Shown here piece after piece: positions 9,652 to 20,860 of a stretch of 64,000 nt of DNA. Positions within the stretch are counted from its first letter, which is position 1. The number at the start of each line of letters is the position of its first letter. Below the pieces are notes generated by a model, which had not been told where the DNA came from, made no database searches, and worked only from the letters and a program-made list of their open reading frames with translations. This DNA is from an uncultured Acidovorax sp. (GTDB lineage Bacteria > Pseudomonadota > Gammaproteobacteria > Burkholderiales > Burkholderiaceae_C), in NCBI GenBank assembly GCA_913774955.1, contig CAJYKV010000030.1, positions 117,194-181,193 on the forward strand, given 5' to 3'. The position numbers and the translations under genes were made by a program.

Positions 9652-10401
9652 ATGCCTTCCCCATCGGCCGACAACGGCCCCGACACCCTTCCCGCACCGC
9701 CCGGCCACGGCAGCCCGCCTGCGGACGTTCCCTTTCCCAAGGCCATCAAGAGCTATGTCCGGCGTGCCGGCCGCACCACCACCGGCCAGGCCAAGGCCCT
9801 GGAGGCCTTCGGCGGCCAGTTCGTGCTCGACTATGCCGCCGCGCCGCTCGACGCCACGGCGGCCTTCGGGCGCGAGGCTCCGCTGATCCTGGAGATCGGC
9901 TTCGGCATGGGCGATGCGACGGCGCACATTGCCGGCGTGCGCCCCGAGGACAACTTCCTGTGCTGCGAAGTCCACGAGCCCGGCGTGGGCGCCCTGCTCA
10001 AGCGCATCGGCGAGCAGGGGCTGTCGAACATCCGCATCCTGCAGCACGACGCCGTCGAGGTGATCGACCACATGCTGCCCGAGGGGTCCCTGGACGGCGT
10101 GCACATCTTCTTCCCCGACCCCTGGCACAAGAAGCGCCACCACAAGCGCCGGCTGATCCAGCCGCCCCTGGTCGCGAAGCTTGCACGGCGCCTGCGGCCC
10201 GGGGGCTACCTGCACTGCGCCACCGACTGGCAGCCCTATGCGGAGCAGATCCTCGAGGTGCTCTCGGCCGAGCCGCTGCTGGCGAACACGGCGGAAGGCT
10301 ACGCTCCACAGCCCGATTACCGGCCCCGCACCAAGTTCGAGAACCGCGGCCTGCGGCTGGGGCACGGCGTGTGGGATATCCTGTTCCGGCGAACGTCCTG
10401 A
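9652..10401 (+). CDS. trmB: tRNA (guanine46-N7)-methyltransferase
   Basis: TrmB methylates G46 in the tRNA variable loop with S-adenosylmethionine. The 249-residue protein has a Pro-rich N-terminal tail, [13 protein letters not shown], the SAM-binding motif [15 protein letters not shown], and the hallmark catalytic segment [18 protein letters not shown]. The ATG at 9652 was chosen. A GTG at 9643 overlapping the gluQ stop (GTGA) is in frame and would couple translation, so it is a real alternative. It is the last gene of the overlapping FAD-oxidoreductase/gluQ/trmB string. Confidence 0.94.
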   Translation: MPSPSADNGPDTLPAPPGHGSPPADVPFPKAIKSYVRRAGRTTTGQAKALEAFGGQFVLDYAAAPLDATAAFGREAPLILEIGFGMGDATAHIAGVRPEDNFLCCEVHEPGVGALLKRIGEQGLSNIRILQHDAVEVIDHMLPEGSLDGVHIFFPDPWHKKRHHKRRLIQPPLVAKLARRLRPGGYLHCATDWQPYAEQILEVLSAEPLLANTAEGYAPQPDYRPRTKFENRGLRLGHGVWDILFRRTS

Positions 10402-10440
10402 CCCGTCGCTTCGCTTTCCGCAACGCACCGCCCTCATTCC

Positions 10441-11484
10441 ATGAAGCCCATCCTCGACAATCTGGTCGAAATGACCGGCCACCGCGATCACTTGCGGCTG
10501 GAGGTGTCGGTGCTGTCCACGTTGCAGAAGCTGCCCGCCATCAAGAGCGTGCGCGCGCTGGAGGTGTTCCAGTCGCACAACGAGGCCTACGTGAGGCCGC
10601 GCACCTGGCACGACAAAGGCCAGATGGTGACGAGCGACTGCGAGGCGCCCTCCGACCCCCGCCGGGTGCCGCTGTCGGCCTACCCGGCCCTGCACGAGTG
10701 CATCGGCCGGCGGCAGCCGCACGCGCTGGATACGGTACGGCGCGGCGAGCACATGCTCTGGATGCCGGTCTGGCTGCACGACCAGGTGCATGCCTGCATC
10801 GAGGTCACGCAGTCGCGGCCGTTCTCGGCGCACAAGCTCGACGTGATCCAGAGCGTGTTCCTGGTCTACCAGAACTACCAGAGCCTGCTGGATTACAGCG
10901 AGCGCGACGCGCTCACGGGCCTGTTCAACCGAAAGACCTTCGACGAGCAGTTCGCGCGACGTGGCGGCATCTCCAGTGCCGCGGTGGCGGCAGCGCCCAC
11001 CGTGGAGGCGGACGGCTCCCAGGAGCGCGACGAACCGCTGCGCCACTGGCTGGCGGTGGTGGACATCGACCATTTCAAGCAGGTCAACGACCGCTTCGGG
11101 CACCTCTACGGCGACGAGGTGCTGATCCTGATCGCCAACATCCTGCGCAGCTCATTCCGCAGCCACGACCGCATCTTCCGCTTCGGCGGCGAGGAGTTCG
11201 TGGTGCTGCTGCGCTCGACCACGCTCGCCACCGCCCACAAGGCCTTCAACCGCTTCCGTGACGCGGTGCAGGAGTACCGGTTCCCGCAGGTCGGGCAGGT
11301 CACGGTGAGCCTCGGATTCGCCAGCACCGAACGCGGCGCGCCGGTGGAAATCCTCGGCCAAGCCGACCAGGCGCTCTACTATGCCAAGGAGCACGGCCGC
11401 AACCGCGTGTGCTACTACGACGACCTGGTGAGCGCGGGCCACCTGCACGTCAAGCTGGCGCACGACGACGTCGAGCTGTTCTGA
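10441..11484 (+). CDS. diguanylate cyclase with GAF-like sensor
   Basis: A 347-residue c-di-GMP synthase. The first 150 residues look like a GAF-type sensor region, ending in the helix SVFLVYQNYQSLLDYSERD, which leads into the GGDEF domain at DALTGLFNRKTF. The catalytic motif is RFGGEEF, with DIDHFKQVNDRFGH before it, and an RSHD I-site sits five residues upstream of GGEEF, so both catalysis and feedback inhibition should work. An insertion rich in Ala and acidic residues follows RNRKTF. It is the second such enzyme in the first 11.5 kb. The gene ends at a strong terminator. Confidence 0.92.
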   Translation: MKPILDNLVEMTGHRDHLRLEVSVLSTLQKLPAIKSVRALEVFQSHNEAYVRPRTWHDKGQMVTSDCEAPSDPRRVPLSAYPALHECIGRRQPHALDTVRRGEHMLWMPVWLHDQVHACIEVTQSRPFSAHKLDVIQSVFLVYQNYQSLLDYSERDALTGLFNRKTFDEQFARRGGISSAAVAAAPTVEADGSQERDEPLRHWLAVVDIDHFKQVNDRFGHLYGDEVLILIANILRSSFRSHDRIFRFGGEEFVVLLRSTTLATAHKAFNRFRDAVQEYRFPQVGQVTVSLGFASTERGAPVEILGQADQALYYAKEHGRNRVCYYDDLVSAGHLHVKLAHDDVELF

Positions 11485-11526
11485 GCGCGCCGGGCGCCCC
11501 CGCCTCGCCGCAGGGCGGGCGCCCTG

Positions 11527-11554
11527 AAAAAAGGCCCGCTGTCGCGGGCCTTTT
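11527..11554. terminator. bidirectional rho-independent terminator
   Basis: A GGCCCGC / GCGGGCC stem of 7 bp with a TGTC loop (11533-11550) is flanked by six A before and four T after. It can therefore terminate both the plus-strand diguanylate cyclase and the convergent minus-strand alaS. Confidence 0.85.
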
Positions 11555-11592
11555 GGCGCAGAGGCGGGCCAGCCGGCCCGCGTTCACCATCC

Positions 11593-14223
<2,631 letters not shown>

Positions 14224-14372
14224 GGGCGAAAGGGCTGCGAGCCTCGAGTGCGTGGAGCGCGCTGCGAGGGGCGCAGCCGCGGGGATGGTTGTGAAGCGTA
14301 ACCCCCGATTCTATCGAGCCGGGCCCGCCGTCTTCCGCGCCGCGGGGCCGGCCCTGCCCCGCACGGGGCCGC

Positions 14373-15518
14373 TCAGCGCCGGGAGCGCTTTTGCGGGGTG
14401 CGGTTGGTGTAGCTCGCGTTGCCCAGCCCCGTGCCCACGGTGAGCACGGCCCAGCGCTCCACATCCTGCGTGAAGGGCAGTTCCGAGAGGCCCTGCACCA
14501 CGGCGTCGTTGTGCAGGCAGACCTGGATGCGGCCGCCGTTGATGGTCGGCAGGCGCTCGCACAGGTCGCGGGGCAGGTGGAAGCGGATGCTCTCCCAATT
14601 GCCGGGCAGGTTCTGCGTGCCGCCCGCGAGCGAGCCGTCTTCGCAAATGAGGCCCGGGCAGGCGACGCCGACGAAGGGCGCGAGGCTCAGTTCCTTCTTG
14701 CGGGCGTACTCGACCAGGTCTTCCAGGATGCCGGCGATACCGTCCACGAGTTCGTCGCGCCGCGGGGAGTCGTCGGCATGGCCCCACTTCTCGCGGCGCA
14801 GCACCTCCGCCTTCGACATGTCGGGCGCGGAGTGCAGGTGCGTCTGCACGATGCCGCAGCGCACGTTGGTGCCGCCGATGTCCACCGCCAGGATCGCGTC
14901 GTAGCTCTGCAGCAGCGCGGGCGGGGCCAGGTGCACCCAGCCGATCAGGCCGCCCTCGTCGGCATGGTGGTGCAGCAGGCGCAGCTCGATCGGGTCCTTC
15001 TTCTTGCGTTTCAGCTCCTCCGCGACGAGGTCGGCCGCGCGGGCGATGGCGCGCTCGCCCACCTCGCTTTGGTGGAAGCCGCCACCCACGATCACGCGCT
15101 CCACGCCCTTCCAGGTCTTGTGCTGCAGGAAACGCAGGACCACGTGCGCGAACTGCTGCGCATAGTCCTCGGAAGCGGCTTCTATCGTCCGGGCCGCCAT
15201 GCCGTCCTTCTCGAGCATCTCGTCCAGGCGCTGTTTGCTGATCTCGCGCGTGGGCTTGTCGCCGAGCGGGTCCTTGCCGGCCATGTCGGCATAGACGGTG
15301 CGCCAGGCGTCCAGCATGTGGCGGAAGGCGGTGCGGCTGGCGTTGTCGCCCGCGAAGCCGTCGCCGTCGCGCAGCTCGAGGCTGTAGTCGTCGATGGTGA
15401 CGGACGCCAGCTCCATATCGCCGTGCGGGCCGGCCGCGCACAGCGCGAGCCGGGCTTTTTCCTCACGCTCCGTCGCGGCGGCGGATGCGGGGGCTTCTTC
15501 CTTTTCTTTCGATGCCAT
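14373..15518 (-). CDS. ROK/hexokinase-like protein with rearranged motif order
   Basis: A 381-residue ASKHA-fold protein. The phosphate-1 motif AVDIGGTNVRCGIV lies at about residues 211-224, not at the N-terminus as in ordinary ROK kinases. It is followed by VACPGLI, the catalytic-type HNDAVVQGL and GTGLGN near the C-terminus. The VIVGGGFHQSEVGERA segment, which resembles the GGG motif normally found near the ROK C-terminus, comes first, at about 142-157. The order looks like a circular permutation. No zinc motif of ROK sugar kinases is visible. A basic, low-complexity N-terminus (KEKEEAPASAAATEREEKAR) leads in. The substrate is unknown, with a sugar or related kinase being the family default. 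Confidence 0.75.
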   Translation of the reverse strand: MASKEKEEAPASAAATEREEKARLALCAAGPHGDMELASVTIDDYSLELRDGDGFAGDNASRTAFRHMLDAWRTVYADMAGKDPLGDKPTREISKQRLDEMLEKDGMAARTIEAASEDYAQQFAHVVLRFLQHKTWKGVERVIVGGGFHQSEVGERAIARAADLVAEELKRKKKDPIELRLLHHHADEGGLIGWVHLAPPALLQSYDAILAVDIGGTNVRCGIVQTHLHSAPDMSKAEVLRREKWGHADDSPRRDELVDGIAGILEDLVEYARKKELSLAPFVGVACPGLICEDGSLAGGTQNLPGNWESIRFHLPRDLCERLPTINGGRIQVCLHNDAVVQGLSELPFTQDVERWAVLTVGTGLGNASYTNRTPQKRSRR

Positions 15519-15668
15519 GGGTGGTGTCAGTGGGTGGAGCGGAATGGTGCTGGCCGGCGGCCGGGCGCACGGGCACGCGGCGCGTGTCCTTGCCGCATGG
15601 TGCCTGGGCCGTGGCGGGCTCCGCGTCAGCCAATGCCGCCAAACCGGGCCCCGACCACCCCGCCTCGG

Positions 15669-16919
15669 TCACCCCCGCGCGCGCAGGGCCACCTGCACAC
15701 GCACGCCGAGGCCCACTGCGGCGAGCACGGAGGCGCCGAATACCCAGCCCGACAATGCTCCCGCGATGCTGCCCGACAACAGCGTGCCGATCGTGCAGCC
15801 CAGGCCGGTCATCGCGCCCCAGCCGAGCAGCACCCCACCGCCCAGCCCCCTGGCCGCATCGCGAACGGACGGCCACCGGGGCGAGAACTGCCGGCCCGCG
15901 AGCGCGCCGACGAACGCGCCCGCCACGAGTCCTGCCAGCAGCAGGGCATTGGGGGTGAGCCATTGCGCCTGAGGGGTGGTCGCGCAGCCGCCGAGGCTGT
16001 CGAGCCCTTCGAGCCGCACAGGCACCCAGCCCCATTCCGTGCCCAGCGCGCGGGCCGCGCCGCCCAGCGTGGCGGTGACGCCGAGCGGCCGCATGCGCAC
16101 GATGACGAAGGCGGCGATCAGGCCCACGGCGAGGCCACCCGTCCAGTAGGGCCAGCGGCCGGTCCACAGGCCCTGCCACACCGCGCCCAGGGGCCGCACG
16201 GCTGGGCCGGCCGGTGAAACGGCCGGCGCGCCGGCCTGGCGACGCGCATGGCCGCGCCAGAGCAGCGCCGCCGCGCCGCCGAGCACCGCCAGCTGCAGGG
16301 CGAGCGCGCCGCCGTAACCCAGGTGCGCCGGCAGCCAGACCACCGGCGCTTCGGCGATCACCCGGGAATACAGCGTGTTCCAGGTGCGGAAGCCGAGCAG
16401 GAAGCCCAGAGCGGTGCCGAGCAGCGCGAAGGGCGCCACGGCCGACCCCTCTGCGAGCCGGTACCAGTGCGCGCTGATGCACGAGCCCGACACCACCATG
16501 CCGACGCCGAACGCCAGCCCGGCCGCGACCAGCGCCACGCTCACGGGCCCGATGTGCATGTCCGGCGGCAGCAGGCCCGGTGCGGGTGCAGCCACCCAGC
16601 TGCCGAGCACCACGGTGGTACCCACCGCCCCGACGGCCAGGGCGAGCAGGATGGCGAGCAGGCCGCGCGGGTCGCCGCCGTCGAACCAGTCGCGCGCATG
16701 GCAATAGAAGCAGAACCGCGACCGCTGCAGCACCAGTCCCAGCAGCGCCCCGCCCAGCAGCGCGAAGGCGAGCGTGCGCCCGCCACCGGCCTGCCGCTGC
16801 AGCCCGTGCGCGGTGGCCGCGATGCCCACGACCAGTGCCGCGGACCCCAGTGCGGAAAACACTGCGCCCGTGGAGCAACCCACGCCCGGCGCAGCACCCG
16901 AAGATGCGATCGGTGTCAT
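15669..16919 (-). CDS. YeeE/YedE family sulfur-compound transporter (TsuA-like)
   Basis: An integral membrane protein of 416 residues with many hydrophobic helices. The YeeE/YedE family includes the thiosulfate transporter TsuA, which passes thiosulfate by way of conserved cysteines. Such cysteines are visible in RFCFYCHARDW, VVSGSCISAHWYR, GGCATTP and GLGCTIGTLLSG. I chose ATG 16919 (MTPIASSG). A start further upstream would run into the terminator hairpin at 16932-16956. The neighbouring exported rhodanese and cytochrome c support a role in inorganic sulfur use. Thiosulfate as substrate is inference. Confidence 0.87.
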   Translation of the reverse strand: MTPIASSGAAPGVGCSTGAVFSALGSAALVVGIAATAHGLQRQAGGGRTLAFALLGGALLGLVLQRSRFCFYCHARDWFDGGDPRGLLAILLALAVGAVGTTVVLGSWVAAPAPGLLPPDMHIGPVSVALVAAGLAFGVGMVVSGSCISAHWYRLAEGSAVAPFALLGTALGFLLGFRTWNTLYSRVIAEAPVVWLPAHLGYGGALALQLAVLGGAAALLWRGHARRQAGAPAVSPAGPAVRPLGAVWQGLWTGRWPYWTGGLAVGLIAAFVIVRMRPLGVTATLGGAARALGTEWGWVPVRLEGLDSLGGCATTPQAQWLTPNALLLAGLVAGAFVGALAGRQFSPRWPSVRDAARGLGGGVLLGWGAMTGLGCTIGTLLSGSIAGALSGWVFGASVLAAVGLGVRVQVALRARG

Positions 16920-16931
16920 GCCATGCAACCC

Positions 16932-16956
16932 AAAAAAAGCCCGCACGAGGCGGGCT
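16932..16956 (-). terminator. rho-independent terminator downstream of rhodanese gene
   Basis: On the minus strand a GCCCGC / GCGGGC stem with a five-base loop (16939-16955) is followed by seven T. It lies between the stop of the rhodanese gene and the start of the YeeE/YedE gene, so the latter probably has its own promoter or depends on read-through. Confidence 0.8.
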
Positions 16957-17077
16957 GTGAACGAGACCCCCTACTGACAAGCTGTTCACCGTCGGGTCGC
17001 GCCCGAGCGCGTTCTTCACCGCGGCGAGCCCGCCATCCGGATGCCCAGGGGACGGGCGCCCGGAGGCGGCATCGGTG

Positions 17078-18082
17078 TCACTTCGACGCCCAGACCGTAC
17101 CGGCCGGATTGATGATGGGAACGCCCACGGCGTTGCCGTACTCGGTCCAGGAGCCGTCGTAGTTGCGGACCTGGTAGCCCAGGATCTTGCTCAGCGCGAA
17201 CCAGGTGTGGCTGGAACGCTCGCCGATGCGGCAGTAGGTGATGACCGGCTTGCTGCCGTCCACGCCCGCGGAGGCATAGAGCCTGCGCAGCTCGTCGGCG
17301 GATTTGAAGGTGCCGTCCTCGCGCACGGCCTGGCCCCAGGGCACGTTCACGGCGCCGGGCACGTGGCCGGCGCGCAGCGCCAGTTCCGGCACGCCGGGCG
17401 GCGCGAACACCTTGCCGGAATATTCGTCGGCCGAACGGATGTCCACCAGCTTCGCGTCGCTGCGACCCTCGGCCACGGCCAGCGCATCGGCCAGGCGTGC
17501 GCGCAGCTGTGGGTTGGGCGCGGTCACGCGGTAGGTGGTGGCGGCGTATTCGGGCACGCGGTTGTTCAGCGGCCGGCTTTCCGCCTCCCACTTCTTGCGC
17601 CCGCCGTCGAGCAGCTTGACGTTCTTCACGCCGTAGATGTCGAACACCCAGGCGCCCCAGGCGGCGAACCAGTTGTTGGTGTCGCCGTAGAGCACCACGG
17701 TGGTGTCGGGGCCGACCCCGGAGCGCGAGAGCAGCGCCTCGAACGCCTCCTTGCCCACGATGTCGCGCCGCACCTTGTCGTTCAGATCGTTGTGCCACGA
17801 GAAATTGACGGCACCCGGCACGTGTGCGCGCTCGTAGAGGCCGGGGTTCACGCTCACCTCGACGATGCGCACCTTGCCGTTGTCGAGGTTCTGCGCTAGC
17901 CAGTCGGTGGTCACCAGCGGCCCGTCGGGGATCGGCGTGGCGGCGAACGCCACCGCGCTGCCACCGGCGATCAGCCAACCCTGGGCGGCGAAACGCAATG
18001 CCCGGCGGGCGGTGTGGGAGCGCCCGCGCGGCGCAGGTGCGGCAGCGGAGAGATCGGTGTCGGAGTGGGCGGCATGGGTCAT
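17078..18082 (-). CDS. exported sulfurtransferase (tandem rhodanese domains)
   Basis: A 334-residue thiosulfate:acceptor sulfurtransferase. An N-terminal signal with an Arg pair and hydrophobic run (RRALRFAAQGWLIAGGSAV, ending near FAA) suggests export, possibly by the Tat route. Two rhodanese domains follow: an inactive first one (VSVNPGLYERAHVPGAVNF), and a second with the active-site loop CRIGERSSHTWF carrying the catalytic Cys. The ATG at 18082 has an AAAGGA ribosome-binding site. It is divergent from a periplasmic cytochrome c and ends at a terminator before the YeeE/YedE gene. Periplasmic sulfane-sulfur transfer is the likely role. Confidence 0.9.
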   Translation of the reverse strand: MTHAAHSDTDLSAAAPAPRGRSHTARRALRFAAQGWLIAGGSAVAFAATPIPDGPLVTTDWLAQNLDNGKVRIVEVSVNPGLYERAHVPGAVNFSWHNDLNDKVRRDIVGKEAFEALLSRSGVGPDTTVVLYGDTNNWFAAWGAWVFDIYGVKNVKLLDGGRKKWEAESRPLNNRVPEYAATTYRVTAPNPQLRARLADALAVAEGRSDAKLVDIRSADEYSGKVFAPPGVPELALRAGHVPGAVNVPWGQAVREDGTFKSADELRRLYASAGVDGSKPVITYCRIGERSSHTWFALSKILGYQVRNYDGSWTEYGNAVGVPIINPAGTVWASK

Positions 18083-18365
18083 CTGTCGTCCTTTCGGCAA
18101 TGCGGGCGGGTGGCTCGGGGTGGGCCCTGCGCGCACATCGCGCCGGGTTGAGTTCCACTGTAGGGTTCGATGCGGCGCGTGCCAAGCGACAAGATCGCGC
18201 TTGCTCATGCGCAAACCGAGCAAGCGCGGGAACGTGCACGTCACCTGGGCACACCCCCTGGGCACGCCACCCGGGCGCTGCCCGGACACGTCACCCGCGC
18301 CCGCAGTGCCGCGGCATACTCGGTGCAGGCCGTCCCACGGATGGCATCCGACGGATCGATGCTCC

Positions 18366-18716
18366 ATGCCGCAATGCTTTCAGTCTCCGCCTCTCCGACG
18401 CGCCGCCGCGGCCGCGGCGTGCTGCCTGGCAGCCGTGCTCGTCCATCTCCCGGCATACGCCGACGAAGGCCGCGAGGTGCGGGACAACGGCTGCATGCGC
18501 TGCCATGCGATGGAACGCACCTACGTGGGGCCCGGCTTCGCGCAGATCGCCGAGCGTTACCGCAACGACAAGAACGCCGAGGCCTATCTGGCGGATCGCA
18601 TCCGCAACGGCGGCGCGGGCGAATGGGGCCGGGCCCTGATGCCCCGGCACCCGCGCATCGGCGAGGAGCAAGCGCGGTCGCTGGCGCGGTGGATCCTCGC
18701 GCAGCGCAAGGGGTAG
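18366..18716 (+). CDS. small exported class I cytochrome c
   Basis: A 116-residue periplasmic electron carrier. A clear signal peptide (hydrophobic AAAAAACCLAAVLV, cleavage near AYA-DE) is followed by the single haem motif CMRCH at about residues 43-47, then PGFAQIAERYRND and a C-terminal Met-containing ALMPRHP that can give the sixth haem ligand. The size and PGF segment resemble cytochrome c551/c552-type proteins. It is divergent from the exported rhodanese (283 bases between the starts). Involvement in sulfur-compound oxidation is inferred from that neighbourhood only. Confidence 0.88.
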   Translation: MPQCFQSPPLRRAAAAAACCLAAVLVHLPAYADEGREVRDNGCMRCHAMERTYVGPGFAQIAERYRNDKNAEAYLADRIRNGGAGEWGRALMPRHPRIGEEQARSLARWILAQRKG

Positions 18717-18748
18717 CGCCGCACGCGGGGGTGGCGCGCGCTCCGGGG

Positions 18749-19678
18749 TCAGAGCTCGCGGCGCAGCGCCTCGTCCACCGCTTCGCGCGTGAGCGTGGGC
18801 ACGAAGGTTTCGATGAAGCGGTAGGCGTAGCCGCGCAGCCAGCTGCCGCGCCGCAGGCCCAGCCGGGTGAGGTTGACTTCGAAGAGGTGCCGCGCGTCGA
18901 TCATGCGCAGGTGGCGGTCGCGCTCCGCATCCAGCGCGATCGAGGCGACGATGCCCACGCCCATGTCCAGCTCGACGTAGGTCTTGATCACGTCGGCGTC
19001 CATGGCGGTGAGCACCACGTCGGCCTGCAGGCCCTCGCGCGCGAAGGCCTCGTCGATGTGCGCCCGGCCCGTGTAGCCCAGCTCGTAGGTGATGATGGGA
19101 AAGCGCGCCAGTTGCCGCAGGGTGGGCGGCTCGGGCAGATCGAGCAGCGGATGCCCCGGCGGCACCACGATGCTGTGGGACCAGCGGTAGCACGGCAGGG
19201 TGACCAGCTCGCCATAGCCCGCGAGCGCTTCGGTGGCCACGCCGATGTCGGCCTCTCCCGAGAGCAGCATCTCCGCCACCTGCCGGGGCGAGCCCTGGTG
19301 CAGGTGCAGCGTGACCTGCGGAAACAGCGCGCGGAAATCGCGCACCACCTGTGGCAGTGCGTAGCGGGCTTGCGAATGCGTGGCGGCGATGGACAGCCGC
19401 CCTTCCCCGCTGGCGCGGAAATCCTGGCCAGCGCGCTGCAGGTTCGCGGCCTCCAGCAGCAGGCGCTCGACGATCGGCAGCAGCGTGGTGCCCGGGGGCG
19501 TGAGGCCGGTGAGCCGCTTGCCCGCGCGCACGAAGATCTCCAGGCCCAGTTCCTCCTCCAGCTCCCGGATCTGCCGGCTCACGCCCGGCTGGGAGGTGTG
19601 GAGTGCGCGGGCCACGTCGGTGAGGTTGAAGCCCGAGCGCACGGCTTCGCGCACGGAACGCAGTTGCTGGAAATTCAT
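18749..19678 (-). CDS. LysR family regulator, CysB/Cbl type
   Basis: A 309-residue LysR regulator of the CysB/Cbl subgroup, which senses sulfur status (sulfate or acetylserine derivatives) and controls sulfur-starvation genes. The N-terminus MNFQQLRSVREAVRSGFNLTDVA is characteristic, as is HTSQPGVSRQIRELEEELG in the recognition helix and the effector-domain segment ATHTQARYALP-like (here ATHSQARYALP). It is the last gene of the sulfonate operon, 16 bases after ssuF, so it probably regulates that operon and is itself co-transcribed with it. Whether it equals CysB, Cbl or SsuR cannot be settled here. Confidence 0.92.
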   Translation of the reverse strand: MNFQQLRSVREAVRSGFNLTDVARALHTSQPGVSRQIRELEEELGLEIFVRAGKRLTGLTPPGTTLLPIVERLLLEAANLQRAGQDFRASGEGRLSIAATHSQARYALPQVVRDFRALFPQVTLHLHQGSPRQVAEMLLSGEADIGVATEALAGYGELVTLPCYRWSHSIVVPPGHPLLDLPEPPTLRQLARFPIITYELGYTGRAHIDEAFAREGLQADVVLTAMDADVIKTYVELDMGVGIVASIALDAERDRHLRMIDARHLFEVNLTRLGLRRGSWLRGYAYRFIETFVPTLTREAVDEALRREL

Positions 19679-19694
19679 GGACGGTCCGGGAGTC

Positions 19695-19910
19695 TCAGAG
19701 CTTGGCGATCGACACCTCGGTCGATTTCACCAGCGCCACCACGTCCGAGCCGACCTGCAGGCCGAGGTCGTCCACCGAGCGGGTGGTGATGACGGAAGTG
19801 ACGATGCCCCAGGGCGTCTCGACGTCGACCTCCGAGACGACATCGCCGCGGATGATCTCGCGCACTTTGCCCTTGAATTGGTTGCGCACATTGATGGCCT
19901 GGATGGACAT
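19695..19910 (-). CDS. ssuF: TOBE/Mop-domain protein of the sulfonate operon
   Basis: A 71-residue protein that is a single molybdopterin-binding-like (Mop/TOBE) domain: MSIQAINVRNQFKGKVREI, then VVSEVDVETPWGIVTSVIT and VGSDVVALVKSTEVSIAKL. A gene of this kind, ssuF, ends the ssuEADCBF operon of Pseudomonas putida, where it was linked to growth on aromatic sulfonates. Its position here directly behind ssuB is the same. Small Mop proteins bind molybdate or tungstate, but why one serves a flavin-dependent sulfonate pathway is not understood. Confidence 0.88.
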   Translation of the reverse strand: MSIQAINVRNQFKGKVREIIRGDVVSEVDVETPWGIVTSVITTRSVDDLGLQVGSDVVALVKSTEVSIAKL

Positions 19911-20011
19911 GGTGGGTAGCTCCTGTGGTTGGTGAAAGAAAGAGAACGGAGAACAGAGAACGGTGGATGGATGAACGGGTGGATGGCCGGGTGCGGATGC
20001 GCGGCGCGCGC

Positions 20012-20845
20012 TCAGACGGCCCAGCGCAGGCCGTGCGCCGGCACGCCGGGCCAGCCGCCCGCGCCGGCGGGTTCTTCGGGCTGCCCGGGCTTCTGCAGCA
20101 CGCGGTCCAGGATGCGTTTTTCGATGGCGGCGAAAGCCGCGTCGCCGTGCGAGCGGGGCCGCGGCAGCGCGATGCGTTCGTCGAGGGCGATGCGGCCGTC
20201 CTCGATGAGCACCACGCGGTCGGCCAGGGCCACGGCCTCCTGCACGTCGTGCGTCACCAGCAGCGCGGTGAAGCGGTGGCGCTGCCACAGGCCTTCGATG
20301 AGGCGGTGCATCTCGATGCGCGTGAGCGCGTCCAGCGCGCCCAGCGGCTCGTCCAGCAGCAGCAGGCGCGGCCGGTGCACCAGCGCGCGCGCCAGGGCCA
20401 CGCGCTGGCGCTGCCCGCCGGAGAGGCGCGCGGGCCATTCGCCGGCGCGGTCGGCCAGGCCCACCTGGGCGAGCACTTCGCGGCCGCACTCCTGCTCGGT
20501 GGCGGGAAGGCCCAGGGTGACGTTGCCCAGCACGCGCCGCCAGGGCAGCAGGCGCGCCTCCTGGAACATGATGCGCGTGTCGCCGTGCAGCCCGGCGACG
20601 GGATGGCCGTCGACCTCGAGCGCTCCGGAGGTGGGTGCCTCCAGCCCCGCCACGAGGCGCAGCAGGGTGCTCTTGCCGCAGCCGCTGCGGCCGACGATGG
20701 CGACGAACTCGCCCGGCGCGATGTCGATCTGCGCGTCGCGCAGCACGTCGCGCGCGCCGTAGCGCTTGGTCAGGCGCCGGGCCTGCAGGCGCAGGCCGCC
20801 GGCGGCCCGTCCGGTTGCGTTGGAAGATGGGGTGTCATGGGACAT
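20012..20845 (-). CDS. ssuB: sulfonate ABC transporter ATP-binding subunit
   Basis: The ATPase of the sulfonate importer, 277 residues, on the cytoplasmic side of SsuC. Walker A is [13 protein letters not shown], the signature is [15 protein letters not shown], Walker B is [12 protein letters not shown] and the switch is VTHDVQEAV, all intact. The Q-loop reads [10 protein letters not shown], typical of the SsuB/TauB/nitrate group. It follows ssuC by 15 bases in the operon. Context (ssuA, ssuC, ssuD, ssuE) makes alkanesulfonates the likely substrates. Confidence 0.95.
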   Translation of the reverse strand: MSHDTPSSNATGRAAGGLRLQARRLTKRYGARDVLRDAQIDIAPGEFVAIVGRSGCGKSTLLRLVAGLEAPTSGALEVDGHPVAGLHGDTRIMFQEARLLPWRRVLGNVTLGLPATEQECGREVLAQVGLADRAGEWPARLSGGQRQRVALARALVHRPRLLLLDEPLGALDALTRIEMHRLIEGLWQRHRFTALLVTHDVQEAVALADRVVLIEDGRIALDERIALPRPRSHGDAAFAAIEKRILDRVLQKPGQPEEPAGAGGWPGVPAHGLRWAV

Positions 20846-20860
20846 GGCGAGGTCCTTTCT

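Noticed and set aside
16920..16946. Alternative start of the YeeE/YedE gene at 16946
   Set aside because: It would place coding sequence in the terminator hairpin of the rhodanese gene. ATG 16919 gives a normal N-terminus.
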